64,000 nt of DNA from Warburgia ugandensis (lineage: Eukaryota > Streptophyta > Magnoliopsida > Canellales > Canellaceae), in NCBI GenBank assembly GCA_035236585.1, contig CP141127.1:63221495-63285494 (forward strand). Direction: 5' to 3'. Shown here piece by piece: positions 25,287 to 36,709 of this stretch; position 1 is the stretch's first letter; the number at the start of each line of letters is the position of its first letter. Under the pieces are notes generated by a model. It searched no databases and was not told the origin of the DNA. It saw only the letters and a list, made by a program, of their open reading frames with translations. A program made the translations under genes and the position numbers.

Positions 25287-27392
25287 TATTGATGTTTTCT
25301 GTTAGTACATGGGCTATTGTAGTATAGCTATGCAAATACGGGTCGATCCCACAGGGACTGGCTTTAATTGGAGTTTTTAATAAAATTTAATTATTTAAAA
25401 CTTAATCAATCGACAACAATTAACAAAAAAAATAATTGAACTTCAGATTTAGTTTTGCAATGAAATTCTAGAAGTTTATTTTCAAAAAAAAGAAAAGAAA
25501 AAGAATCACTAAAACCTTAATTAGAACTAAAACTAGAAAAATTAAGAAAATCTAATTCCCTAGATTAAGTACTATCCAATTTCTTCACTTCGAGTATCCA
25601 AAACTTTGATCAACCTCTATCACTATATTCAACATGTCTTGTATTAGTTATCTCACGGAGGAATTTGTCAGATTCTTCAAATTGATAGAGATCTAATATA
25701 ATTAAAGAAATTAAGATTTAACGGCTTAGATCTATTTTCAGAATCGAAAATGAAGATCAGGAATAGTAATTACACTAGAAACAATCCTAAAAATATGCCA
25801 AAAAATTTAATTAAAATTCTTAATTAAAATAAACAAGAATTTAAAGATTATCCATGGTGAAACCAGTACTGTTAATTGTTAAACATTCAACACAAACCAC
25901 GAATAACTCAGAACAGAATAACATAAACCCAGAATAAGAACAGGATAGTAAATGTAAATTGAATTATTCTTCAAAGGGAAAATCTAGAATTTTATCTAAA
26001 ACTTCCCAAAAACTCCCGTAAACAGCAAAATCCACGGGAGAAGATGACTTTGGCCGAAGATGTGCAGACCCTAGGCTGTGCTATCTTGGCTAGTCGTCTT
26101 CTAGTAACGTCCGGAGTAGAGGGACGTCACCTGGTCGAACTGGATTTGCCTGGCCGATGATGATCCGAAGTGAAACGAAAAAAACGACGCCTTTTCTGGG
26201 CATCGTCTGGTTCGTTAGGAGTAGAGGAGGAGATGCAGCTAGTGATGAGGAAGCTCCTTGTCTGGGCATTGTTAATGGGTTCTGCGGTAGATAAAAGAGG
26301 AAGATGGTTGGTGGATCTAGGAACTGGTAAGATGTATGATGGAGTTGGAGAACACGGTGGGGGAAAGAGGGAAAGTTGAGAGAGAAGTGGAGTGATATGC
26401 AGTGGAAGGGAAATAGAGTAGAGGGAAGAGAAGATGAGTGATCGATGGGGTTTGACAAAAAGGAATTGGGGACAAAGATCAGTGCTTGGGAAGGTAAATA
26501 TCGTAATGGAAGTAGATAACTTGGGCAGTAAAATAAATAGAGATGTGAGGGGGAGTGACGCCGGGTTTGTGTGTCAATGGAGTTGGGTGGAGAAGGTGGG
26601 GATGATGCAGTAAACAAATTGAAAGCAGGAGTGGACTGAGTTGTACGGTTTTTATTTTCTTTTGGTCTGGGCTTGTGTGCTGTGGATGAAGAGGACTGCG
26701 AAGATGGGTTGGGGGTTGAAGGGAAACAAAAGAAGATGGGATGTGCTGTGGGTGAGATGTGAGACAAAGAGAGGGCAAAGTGAAAGAGAAGAAGGAGAGA
26801 GAGATGGAAGGTGTAATGGAAACAAGAGCTGGGTTTGGTGCTTTGAAAACAAACAATGAAGGAAAGGCAAAGAGAGGGCAAATGAATGTAAACAAAGGAA
26901 AGGAAACAAGCAAATTTAAAGAAAATAGTAAACTCCCAAAAAAAACTCTCCCCTTTCCCCCATACGGTTTCCTTGTTTATAGCCTTTGCACTTCCTTATT
27001 TGTCTCAAACTCTTTCCTTGAAGAGGTAGGTTCCTATGAGGAAACTTTCTCCTCTCCAAAATTAGGACTCTTCTCATTAGAAATCGTTTTCCAATTAGGA
27101 CTCTTGCCTTATTAATCTTCACTTGATCTGCACCGTTGAACATAGATTTGATCCATCCAACCCTCCTTTAGTTGATCTGCAAAATAAAAGACTAAATTAG
27201 AAGAATCAAAACCATACATTAATCCTCCAATAAGCTTTAATTATCATCTGACCGTTGATTTTGAAAATTTTAAAGTTTAGATGATCAATTTGAGCTAAAT
27301 TAAAAATCAAGCTAAATTTTGCAATTTGGAACGGTTAGATGATCTAATTGAATGCTAAACTAGGGTATTTTAGTCAAAATTAAACACTTAAA
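25287..27392 (-). repeat. 3' LTR of the LARD-like element
   Basis: This LTR is about 2106 bp. Read on plus it starts TATTGATGTTTTCTG (TG changed to TA at the tip), passes the ctattgtagtatagctatg and cgggtcgatcccaca terminus typical of these LTRs, and ends ..aaattaaacacttaa. Open frames on both strands at 26090-27143 mirror those at 32964-33785 of the other LTR. They are low-complexity S/L/P/H-rich shadows, not genes. Confidence 0.9.
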
Positions 27393-27402
27393 CCTCCCCC
27401 AA
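27393..27402 (-). other. Polypurine tract
   Basis: On the minus strand this reads GGGGGAGGT directly before the 3' LTR, the site for plus-strand DNA priming. The same purine run precedes LTRs at 5384-5394 and 61495-61506. Confidence 0.75.
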
Positions 27403-29090
27403 CCAGTATTTTGCTAGTCCTAAGCAAAATATGCAGACAACTATTTTACATAAAACTGGTACAAAGTGCCGCTTTCGTAGGTACTCATGATTGCATTTAG
27501 CATATGCAATAAGCCCTTGAACCCCTAGGTTACCCCTAATAGACGAGTTATACCCCGTGAGGGTTTGCAGTGAATATACCCACAAAATTCAGTAAGGTCA
27601 AGTCCCTTATTTTATCTTAGAGAATCCTCATTCATTCACAATTTTACTAGTTTTTCACAACTTAGTGAAGATGATTTGACAATTTTACGCACCATACACA
27701 TATCAAAGATATCTTATTTGAGCTATTTCTCAGAGTGCATAAGTGTGTGTACAGCCACATAAATCTTGACTTCTACTTGGATATGCTTACATTCCATTGG
27801 AAATATGCCTTGACCTCAAATCCTCACAGATATACACTCAGAAATAAAGTTCTCAGATAAGGGGTTAAACATATTTGTCTCATTATATGACTAAATCCAA
27901 CAAGCTGATGGTTCACATAATTCTTTTCAATGCTCATGAGACAAACGAAAGTGATCCCTAAGAGTGGATGGTAATACCAAGAATATTAGGGGTCTTTTAC
28001 CTTAATTTTATTTTATTTTTTTTATCTCCTCTTTAAGGCTATTCCACCTAAGATCAATAGATCTTTAACTAGGACAAAATGTAGGCTTAGGATAGGTTTA
28101 GAAAAGAACGGTATAAAGATTTCAAAGGTTCAAAATTGAGTAGATGTCTTCAATAAATATCTGTTAGGACAACTTTTCTTTTTGGTTTGTACTTGAAGTG
28201 AATTTCTTTTTCAAAATTTTGGTCATTCTTTTTCTTTTTCTTTTTTCTTTTCTTTTTTTTTTCCACTTTTTTTTTCTTTCTTTGGAAGAAAGACAGTTAA
28301 TTTTTCTCACTTCTTTAACTTTTTGTCCGATTTTTGAACTTTTTCTACTCTACTCATTTTGAAGATGGGTAATGGTTATTTATTTTACTAGGTTATTCTA
28401 GGTTCAGGTGAATGGGGTTAAGAAAGAAAAAGGCGTAATAATAGGCTCAAAAGGCTAACTAGTGGTATACTATATTGGGTAGGCTTTATGTCTCTAGGCT
28501 GAGCCAGGATGGCTTATATCATTTTCTATGTTTCCTAAAGCCTATCAGATTCAATAAAGTTTGGTAATTAAAGCTATTACTCCTCTTTATTCTTGATGTT
28601 TAACCAAAACAAAGATAACAGGATCACACTAATATATGTACTCTAAAGAAAGTGTGGAATTACTTATAACTCTCGAAAAGAAGACAGTCTCAAACTCTCA
28701 CTAGGTTATAGGTCTCCACTGGTTTCCTCAGGGTCTCTAAGTCATACCTCGATATTAGTCTTAATTATGTACTGTGTGTAAATGGTTTTTGAGAATTAAC
28801 TTTCATTCAATGCTTCAACACATGAATGACATGCAAAACTAATCATATGCATTCCCATTAAGAGGTGAAAACAGTATATTTACTAAATTTTGAACATCCA
28901 GTTCTCATCACAGTAAGTGAACTCGAACATCCAATTCTCATCACAATAAGGGAACTCTACTTTAAAACTTTTCTTTTCTTTTTTCAAAAAATTTCAATTT
29001 TTTTTTAACTCAAGAGAATTCAAAATCTCTAGTGCGTCTACACCCCCCAACCTGAATGAAACATTATTCCCAATGTTTGAAAACATAGAA
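27403..29090 (-). mobile_element. Internal 3' non-coding tail of the LARD-like element
   Basis: Non-coding. It carries the landmark tactcatgattgcatttag at 27482-27501 and an ataagccctt block that recurs at 1-1620, 4452-5395 (inverted), 48905-50640 and 61495-63130. Poly-T/C tracts lie at 28225-28290. Conservation without an open frame suggests a cis-acting or packaging role, which is inference. Confidence 0.75.
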
Positions 29091-29213
29091 TTCTATATGA
29101 AAGTGGAGGGATGTAGACTCTAAACCCTTGGGTTGCCACCTAATAAGCGCTCAGTTTAACGTCTTCAGCCAGACATTACCTAACATAACTTTCTAAACCT
29201 AGAGCTAACTGGG

Positions 29214-29501
29214 TCAACTTATGTGTCCTAGTCCTATCCCTGAGATGAAATGGTGAGATTTCTCACGCCACTTTAGAATTTTGTGGTAATCCATATGTGG
29301 CCTCCTCCTTGAAACTTTAGGTGGTGATATGAATATAATACAGTAGATCATAGCAATTGTGAAGGTAGTGGGACCATATTGATGATCCTCCATCTTCCAT
29401 ATTTCATGGTGGTCAATATAATTGCTCCTCGAAAATTGAGGTGAGGGTAACACAATGACTGCATGAACTACCGTGTATTTTCTTGGACTATATGGTGACA
29501 A
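29214..29501 (-). other. Small internal open frame in the LARD-like element, no recognised product
   Basis: A 95-codon frame containing two related words, HHEIWKMEDHQYG and YHKILKWREK, about 100 bp apart in the DNA. A decayed counterpart is visible near 50880-50950. I do not recognise a protein family; it may be an internal repeat of the element rather than a gene. Confidence 0.3.
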
Positions 29502-29522
29502 ACAGTCCTTGTCTTGACCAAA

Positions 29523-30596
29523 TTAAGGCATAATAATGACCATTCTATTCAGTATATGTTTTTCCTCTGTGTCCCTATCATTGTCCTGATCTAGGGTAAT
29601 AACTTGACTTTGCCCTTCTCTAATAGGTTGTTCTTGTATTACCAAAGGCGAGGACAAGTTTTGGCTTAAATCCTGGTTATCTTTTGATGTGTACCCTAGA
29701 GTAGGTTGATGCATATCAACTGACTCTGCTTCTTCCTGTTTGATAAGCACAGGTACGGTATCAATTGGGCCTTTATTATCATCTGATGTTTGTTCAAATA
29801 AGCCTGCTAGGTCCCATTCAGGTACATCTTCTACATTGAAATGCGCAATCTGAATTTCATACTTTATAGGAGGATCTACTCTATCTTGCCATTGAGAAGT
29901 GTCCATCAGAGGCATAATATCCAACAACCCATGCATCTCCTTAATAGATGTGTCTTTATCAAAGTCATACAAATAGGTGGGACACACATTTAGAGGATTA
30001 GGGTTGGATTTTTCTAAAGCTTTATTCTCTTCATCAATGGAAGTCTCATCATTACCAGAATCAGGACATGGCTCAAGTATATCTAAGTTGGAGATTTCTA
30101 AGGATGGTTGTAGACTTTGTGTCTCATAAGGATTATAGGAAATTTCCATCTTAGTATCAAGAATAAATGGCTCTATATTATCCCTAATTTGTTTCAATGT
30201 TTTCTCAAATTCCTCCTTCCCTCAGTTTATTTCCTCAGTGAAATCCTCCATCATTTGTCTTATTTCCTTATTCCCTTGTGCTATTATTTTACACATATGC
30301 TGCATATTTTCTTCTAATAATGGTTCTTCCCATAGAGGAAATGACTCATAAGGTTGGTGTTGTTGTGGCATTGGGGTACTGAAAAAGGACTGAGCAAGCT
30401 GAACACATGATAGTTAACCTTGATATTCTGAATAATCATGGTAGTACTGACTAGGGTGAGACCATTGTGGTTCTTCCTGATATTGGTAATCCTGAGACCA
30501 TGGTTGTTCATGATGCCTAGCACATCCATTAGAGTCTTGATAATTTGTCTCAGAATAAAAATTGGTAGGGTATGCGAATGCATTAGGTGCATCCAC
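29523..30596 (-). pseudogene. Decayed ORF of the LARD-like element (gag-position, unknown family)
   Basis: One reading frame of 358 codons runs from a GTG at 30596 to the stop at 29523, interrupted by stops at about 30414 and 30222. It extends upstream in the same frame towards 30775 with further stops. The N-terminal part is rich in Tyr, Gln, His and Pro (HEQPWSQDYQYQEEPQWSHP); a middle stretch is helical and charged (IAQGNKEIRQMMEDF, GKEEFEKTLKQIRDNI); the C-terminal half is acidic and low in Lys (PCPDSGNDETSIDEENKALE). I see no CCHC knuckle, protease or polymerase motif. It sits where gag would be, after the primer site. Whether it is a divergent gag or a lineage-specific accessory protein cannot be told from this copy. 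Confidence 0.6.
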
Positions 30597-31965
30597 TAGC
30601 TCCTGATAGTATTCATAGTATGTGGAGCTTGGGGGCTAGGAAGGAGTGGAATATGGATGCTCAGAATAGGTATAGTCATTATGATATTGAGGTTGTGGCG
30701 CAACTTGCTTAGAAGCTATTAGCCTAAGCAATTAACTTTCTATAAGATTTAACTAATCCATCTATGCATCTAATCTATGAAATTTATCCCCTTCTTGATA
30801 AGCTCTCGTCTTTTTTTTTTTTTTTTTCTTTTTCTTTTTTTTAAGTTGAAAACTAACCTACATGATGCAACCTAACTTCCTAGAAAGATGCACAAACAAA
30901 GGACACAATATAATCCTTGAGGCTAATAAACGACATATTGATTTTCTTGAATTTGTGTAGCAACAATGCTTTTAGTTAGCCTAATTAGCGCTCCTCCTCT
31001 CCTTTAGATTTGATTATTGATTACCAGTTAGGTTCTGTGCAAGGCAATTAATACAACCCTCATGTAAGGAGGCATTTAGACCTCATAAACGTCAACAAGA
31101 GGCAAGGGATGAGCGATGCTCTATTAGACAACCCTCAATAACCACAATGCTCAAAAGCTACTAGAGTGACAATAAATCACATCTTAGTAAGAGGGTCCTA
31201 TGAGCATGTGATGGCCCTATGGGTCTCTTCTAATTGATTTTAATTTGATTTGAAGGGTAGGGTAGCACACTTAAGGTGACTACCTTAGGTGGGACAAGGA
31301 GCAGTAATGAAATCCACCCTTAATCTTATGGGGGTAGGGTGCCCTTACTAATTAATTTCACACTCCATGTCAGTTCGATCAGCATAGATATCACCTTAAA
31401 GCATTAGTCATGTCCTAAAATGCAATGAAAAGTCATAAACTAATGCAAAACCCTAAAAATGTAATAATTATAAAAGGATGCTTTCTATATCAGTTACACT
31501 ACCAAACAATGCAAATTTACTCTAAATGCAACATAATCTAGGAATTAAATGAGTGAGTAAACTTATAGTGGGGTTTCTGATGTAGATCAAGTGTGGGCCA
31601 CCTTATCTCACACTTGCCCTGTATTATTACAACCCTTTAAAAATTAAAATTAAAAGAGAAAATTACAAAGGGGCCTCACTACAAGATTCACTAAAAAAAA
31701 GAAAAATTCTTAATATAAGAAAGCAAGAAAAATCTATTTAATTGATAATGCTCCACTTGACAATTTCTTGAAAAAGAAAAATAACAATTAGTACCAAATT
31801 CAAGAAATAAAGTGGTTATGGAAAAATAATAATAATAATAATAATTAAATATGACCTAAAAATGCTTAAAATGCAATTCTTAATTTTTTTTGAATTTTGA
31901 ATTTTTTTAAAAAAATGGATTTTTTGGATTTTTAAAAATAAATTATATAAAAACTTCGTTATGAG

Positions 31966-31983
31966 TCCCCGACAATGGTGCCA
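31966..31983 (-). other. Primer-binding site (tRNA-Asp type)
   Basis: The minus strand reads TGGCACCATTGTCGGGGA, close to TGGCGCCGTTGCCGGGGA used by Athila/Tat elements. It starts six bases inside the 5' LTR end (31990), which fixes the element's orientation. Confidence 0.85.
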
Positions 31984-31989
31984 AAAACT

Positions 31990-34081
31990 TGTTGATGTTT
32001 TCTGCAAGTGTACAGGTTATTGTAGTATAGCTATGTAAATATGGATCAATCCCACAAGGACTCACTTTAATTGGAGTTTTAATAAAATTTAATTATTTAA
32101 AACTTAATCAATTGACAACAATTAACAAAAAAAAAAAATTTGAACTTCAGATTTAGTTTTGCAATGAAATTCCAAAAGTGTATTTCCAAAAAAAAGAAAG
32201 AAAAAGAATCACTAAAACCTTAATTAGAACTAAAACTAGAAAAATTAAGAAAATCTAATTCCCTAGATTAAGTATTGTCCAATTTCTTTACTTTGGGTAT
32301 CCAAAACTTTGATCAACCTCTATCACTATATTCAACATGTCTTGGATTAGTTATCTGATGGAGGAATTTGTCAGATTCTTCAAATTGATAGAGATCTAAT
32401 CTAATTAAAGAAATTAAGATTTAGTGGCTTAGATCTATTTTCAAAATCCAAAATGAAGATCAAGAATAGTAATTACACTAGAAACGATCCTAAAAATATG
32501 CCAGAAAATTTAATTGAAATTCCTAATTAAAATAAACAAGAATTTAAAGATTATCCATGGTTAAACCAGTACCGTTAATTGTTAAACAATCAATGCAAAA
32601 CACAAATAACTCAGAACAGAATAGGACAGTAAATGTAAATTGAATTATTCTTCGAAGGGAAAATCTAGAATTTTATCTGAAACTTCCCCAAAAACTCCCG
32701 TAAACAGCAAAATCCACCAGAGAAGATGACTTTGGCCGGAGATGTGCAGACCATGGGCGGTGCTATCTTGGCTTGTCATCGTTTGGTAACGTCCGGAGTA
32801 GAGGGACGTCGCCTAGTCGAATTGGATTTGTTTGGCCGGTGATGATCCGAAGTGAAATGAAAAAAACGACTCCTTTTCTGGGCGTTGTCTAGTTCGTTTG
32901 GAGCAGAGGAGGAGATGCGGCCAGTGATGAGGAAGCTTCTTGTCTAGGCGTTGTTGATGGGTTCTACGGTAGATAAAAGAGGAAGATGGTTGGTGGATCT
33001 AGGAACTGGTTAGATGTGCGATGGAGTTGGAGAACACGGTGGGGAAAAGACGGAAAGTTGAGAGAGAAGTGGAGTGCTATGTTGTGGAAGGGAAATAGAG
33101 TAGAGGGAAGAGAAGATGGAGTGATCGATGGGGTTTGACGAAAAAGAATTGGGGACAAAGATTGGTGCTTGGGAAGGTAAATACGGTAATGGAAGTAGAT
33201 AACCTAGGCAATAAAAAAAATAGAGATGTGAGGGGGATTGACACTGTCAATGGAGTTGGGTGGAGAAGGTGGTGTGATGGAAGGTGGGGATGATGCGATA
33301 AATAGATTGAAAGCAGGAGTGGACTGGGTTGTGTGGTTTTTGTTTTCTTCTGGTCTGGGCTTGTGTGCGATGGATGAAGAGGACTATGAAGATGGGCTAG
33401 GGATTGAAGGAAAACAAAAGAAGATGGGATGTGCTGTGAGTGAGATGTGAGGCAAAGAGAGGGCAAAGTGAAAGAGAAGAACGAGAGAGAGATGGAAGGT
33501 ATAATGGAAACAATAGCTAGGTTTGGTGCTTTGAAAACAAACGATGAAGGAAAGGCAAAGAGAGGGCAAACGAATGTAAACAAAGGAAAGGGAACAAGCA
33601 AATTTAAAGAAAATAGTAAACTCCAAAAAAAAACTCTCCCCTCTCCCCTATATGGTTTCCCTTTTTATAGCCTTTGCACTTCCTTATTTGTCTCAAACTC
33701 TTTCATTGAAGAGGTAGCTTCTTATGAGAAAACTTTCTCCTCTCCCGAATTAGGACTCTTCTCATTAGGAATCCTTTTCCAATGAGGACTCTTGCCTTAT
33801 TAATCTTCACTTGATCTGCACCGTTGAACATAGATCTAAGCCATCCAACCCTCCTTTAGTTAATCTACAAAATCAAAGACTAAATTAGAATAATCAAAAC
33901 TATACATTAATCTTCTAATAAGCTCTAATGATCATCTAACCATTGATTTTGAAAATTTTAAAGTTTGGATGGTCAATTTGAATTAAATTAAAAATCAAGC
34001 TAAATTTTGCAATTTGGAACGGTTAAATTATCTAATTGAATGCTAAACTAGGGTCTTTTAGTCAAAATTAAACACTTAACA
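31990..34081 (-). repeat. 5' LTR of the LARD-like element
   Basis: This LTR is 2092 bp. Read on plus it begins TGTTGATGTTTTCTGC and ends ..aaacacttaaca, with TGTT/AACA inverted ends. It is alignable base by base with 25287-27392, with some indels (for example near 32620 and 33250-33290). Purine-rich stretches at 33040-33120 and 33420-33500 (plus) are CT-rich leader on the transcribed strand. Confidence 0.9.
33663..33669 (-). promoter_or_regulatory. TATA box of the 5' LTR
   Basis: The minus strand reads GCTATAAAAAGGG; the equivalent in the 3' LTR at about 26975 is GCTATAAACAAGG. CT-rich sequence follows downstream, as expected for a plant retrotransposon 5' leader. Its activity is inferred, not shown. 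Confidence 0.55.
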
Positions 34082-34745
34082 ACCAGTTATCATCCTTTTG
34101 GAGGTTAACCATCAGGATCTTTTGACTGCACGTGATGTGAGGCCTGGATGGCGGCCGCGCTTGTCACCTTATGAGTTACATTGGCCGGAACCTTAGGTGA
34201 AAGCTGAAGGGACAGTGGCTATTCTACTCTTTTATCCCAGCCACATTTTCGAGCTTGCAGATGAAACATGGGTATAATCGAATCTGTTTATCTTTACGAC
34301 ACAAATTCAATGATTTTGATCATAGATTTGTTTGGGCTTTTTGGCAAGGAAAGTTGAGAACGAGAAGCTAGGCCTAACACTGTAGACTGCCTAGCTAGTC
34401 TCGTTATAGTCAAATTGAGTCCCCCTATGCTGAGAATAATGCTAGGATCAATCAAAATGGTTGAGCGAAAGTCTTTTAGTAATAGGGAAAGGGGATTTCA
34501 TCATGCAAGTATTGAGTTAAATCAACATACTATAAGGACAAGTATATGTCCTTGACCACCTGTGACGGTTGGATATCTCATCTGCAAGTGTAAGGCCTGG
34601 GAAGTTCAATCTCTTCATTATATTTCTCATAATACCTAGATGAGGCTTGGTTGATAAAGGACTACTTAAGAGATTATTGTGCTACTGAAATAATTTCTAC
34701 TATAGTCAGTTGCCGGACCTAATCACATTTGTGAGGTATACATGG
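34082..34745. other. Short unassigned stretch between two LTR elements
   Basis: It begins with the right target duplication ACCAG. Otherwise there is no gene or repeat I recognise. 34742-34745 (ATGG) is the left target duplication of the next element. Confidence 0.5.
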
Positions 34746-35374
34746 TGTCACGGACTTACATTGCAAAGCCCGTGACCAAGGCCTACAGCCTCTAAGGAGG
34801 GCTCACTTAGGATGTGGACCTGACCTGAAGGACTTAGGTCTACTATGGAAGAATCCATTGAAGGCCTGCTCAGCTCACGGGTTTGGCATGAAGGACTCGG
34901 ATCCATCTAAAGGATCCATAATCTAGAAGCCCCAACACTTCATGTAAATATCTAGACTCTAGAATTGTCTAAGACAATCTTGAATATGGTGGAACCATGG
35001 ACTTGTGTAGAGACTTCTAAAGAGGATTCTAGAGTAGTCTCTAACCGTTGGATGAGCAACATTTGTAAAGATCCCCACCATCCATTGAGGAGGTGGAAGG
35101 AGGCAAGCACTTATAAATAGGGGAGCTTCCTCACTTGTAAGGCATCTAGTAATAGATCCAAGGGAGTGAGCCATCCAAGTGTGTGATCAAGGAGTGATCC
35201 TAGAGGGATCCAAGAAAGTTGTAAGCATCTTCAAGCAATGAAGCTACAAGTTCCTTCAAAGTTCTCTTTCAGTTGTTCTCCTCCTTTGAGCTTAAGACAG
35301 GCTTACTTAGTTGGTTCAAGGTGAGAAGCCAATCTAAGTGCTGCATGGGAGTCTGAAAATCTTAGCCCTTGATA
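34746..35374 (+). repeat. 5' LTR of the TR-GAG-like element
   Basis: 629 bp, TGTCACGGACTTACATTGC to ..ccttgata. It contains ggcttacttagttggttc and aagttccttcaaagttctc, shared with the 3' LTR. Confidence 0.85.
35112..35119 (+). promoter_or_regulatory. TATA box in the 5' LTR of the TR-GAG-like element
   Basis: CTTATAAATAGGGGAGC is a canonical plant TATA context. It lies inside the block that the 3' LTR has lost. Confidence 0.6.
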
Positions 35375-35376
35375 AA

Positions 35377-35387
35377 TGGTATCAGAG
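35377..35387 (+). other. Primer-binding site (initiator tRNA-Met)
   Basis: TGGTATCAGAG, two bases after the LTR end; complementary to the 3' end of plant initiator tRNA-Met. Confidence 0.9.
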
Positions 35388-35476
35388 TGGGTTCGATGGG
35401 GTTGATAACTAAGTGAGATTGATTGGAGCTGGTTTCAAAGAAAGGTTAGCATTGAAGGTTTACGAAGATTGAGGCA

Positions 35477-35803
35477 ATGGTGTGTGGCATCTCCACTCGG
35501 CTAGAGGAAGTGCACCCAAGGTGTGGGTCTCTTGAAGTTACGAGGAAAGAGCTTAAGGGTGAGAGGGAGGATGGATTGCGCTCCATAAGGGAGGTAAGCC
35601 TTCATAGAACACAGGAGGCTAACACTTTGAATCCTAGAAATTATGCTAGTAGATGGAAGGTTACGACCCTATCAACACCATGCTACTTTTGTGATGGACC
35701 TCATCTCATGCGTGATCACCCAACGAGGAAGGTCCTACACAACCTTACATTACACAAGGAAGAGGAGGAGGAAGAGTTAGAGGACGTAGCTCAATCAGCA
35801 TAG
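35477..35803 (+). CDS. gag zinc-knuckle ORF of the TR-GAG-like element
   Basis: 108 codons. The C-terminal part has a gag-type zinc knuckle, C69-x2-C72-x3-H76-x4-H81 (CYFCDGPHLMRDHP), followed by KVLHNL and an acidic run EEEEEELEDVAQ, the order seen at the C-terminus of Tekay/Del-like gag. The last ligand is His where the family has Cys. It lacks the large N-terminal gag domain, so it is either truncated or reduced. The start is taken as the first ATG after the primer site. As a nucleic-acid-binding protein it would act in particle assembly with helper proteins. Function in this copy is doubtful. Confidence 0.65.
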   Translation: MVCGISTRLEEVHPRCGSLEVTRKELKGEREDGLRSIREVSLHRTQEANTLNPRNYASRWKVTTLSTPCYFCDGPHLMRDHPTRKVLHNLTLHKEEEEEELEDVAQSA

Positions 35804-36282
35804 CTAGGCTTATCAGACCTAGGTGCTGGGACGTTACTTGGACCTAGTGAGTCACAGAAGGAAGCGGTGATCAACAGGGGTGTTGACACCATTGTTGGCA
35901 TAAAGGGGAGTGTGCCATAAGAGGAGGACTCTTGGATGGGTAGTTCCAAGCAAAGTCGTGCAAGAAGCACAATGGCTAGAAGCTGCCACACTAAGGTGCA
36001 GGAGGCATAACAATGTGGTGCAACAATGCAAGGGTGCAAGAGGAGCGACAACATACAGTTATGCAGTGGTGCACAAGTGCACAGGGATGCATGCACCATA
36101 GAGAAGACAAAGATGCTCCCCAAGGAGCACAAGCATAGCGGGATGCGAATGTGCAAGGGGAGAATTAAGGCACAGCGTCATGGAAGGATTACAAGCCCAC
36201 ATGGGACACGCCACAGGTCAAAGCCTGCAACGTTGAAAAAGATGTGCCGACGAGGGCATCGACATTATCAGGTGGTGGAGAA

Positions 36283-36709
36283 TGTCATGGACATACGTTG
36301 CAAGGTTTGTGACCAAGGTTTGCAGACTCCATGGAAGGCTTATTAGACATGATCTAAAGGACTTAAACTCATTGCTAAAGATCCATGGAGGAAGGCCTGA
36401 TTCTAGAAGGCCTGGGTTCTAGAAGACTTCATGTAAATATCTAGAAAGATGGAAGGTTAGGGAGTTGTGTAGATTTTTCTAGATATAGTTTTAGAGTAGT
36501 CCTTAACCATTGGATTGTAGACATTTGTAATAATCCGAACCATCCACAAGAAAGTTGTAAGCATCTTCAAGCAATAAAGCTACAAGTTCCTTCAAAGTTC
36601 TCTTTCAGTTGTCTTTTCCTTCGAGCTTAAGTCAGGCTTACTTAGTTGGTTTGAGTTGAGAAGTCAATCTAAGTGCCGCACGGGAATCTGAAAATCTCAG
36701 TCTGTGATA
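36283..36709 (+). repeat. 3' LTR of the TR-GAG-like element, internally deleted
   Basis: 427 bp, TGTCATGGACATACGTTGC to ..ctgtgata. Compared with the 5' LTR it lacks roughly 120 bp equivalent to 35089-35209, including the TATA box, plus smaller gaps. Confidence 0.82.

Larger units (their letters stand above)
25287..34081 (-). mobile_element. Non-autonomous LTR retrotransposon (LARD-like, Ty3/gypsy Tat-like), full length
   Basis: This is a complete 8.8-kb element on the minus strand: 5' LTR 31990-34081, primer site 31966-31983, a 4.6-kb internal region, polypurine tract 27393-27402, and 3' LTR 25287-27392. The flanks ACCGG (25282-25286) and ACCAG (34082-34086) are a 5-bp target duplication with one change. 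The internal region encodes no protease, reverse transcriptase, RNase H or integrase that I can find, only one decayed acidic ORF. It would therefore need proteins from a related element; the Tat/Athila-type element at the right end of the window shares its tail and LTR plan. The LTRs are easily aligned end to end with small differences, so it is a fairly recent but not fresh insertion; divergence was not computed. Confidence 0.88.
34746..36709 (+). mobile_element. Small non-autonomous LTR retrotransposon with gag only (TR-GAG-like)
   Basis: An element of about 2 kb: 5' LTR 34746-35374, initiator-tRNA-Met primer site 35377-35387, a gag-like ORF with a zinc knuckle, purine-rich aggtggtggagaa (36270-36282) as polypurine tract, and 3' LTR 36283-36709. 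ATGG flanks both ends (34742-34745, 36710-36713), compatible with a 4-5 bp target duplication. There is no pol. This matches the published description of TR-GAG elements: short, terminal repeats, gag but no polymerase. The knuckle style CxxCDGPHxxRDxP is that of Ty3/gypsy Tekay/Del-like gag, so its helper is probably a chromovirus-type element, which is inference. Confidence 0.8.

Noticed and set aside
26090..27143. Long overlapping open frames on both strands, repeated at 32964-33785
   Set aside because: They lie inside the two LTRs of one element, are low-complexity and are not collinear with any gag or pol.
36026..36346. 106-codon open frame inside the TR-GAG-like element
   Set aside because: It runs into the 3' LTR, overlaps opposite-strand frames and shows no gag or pol motif.
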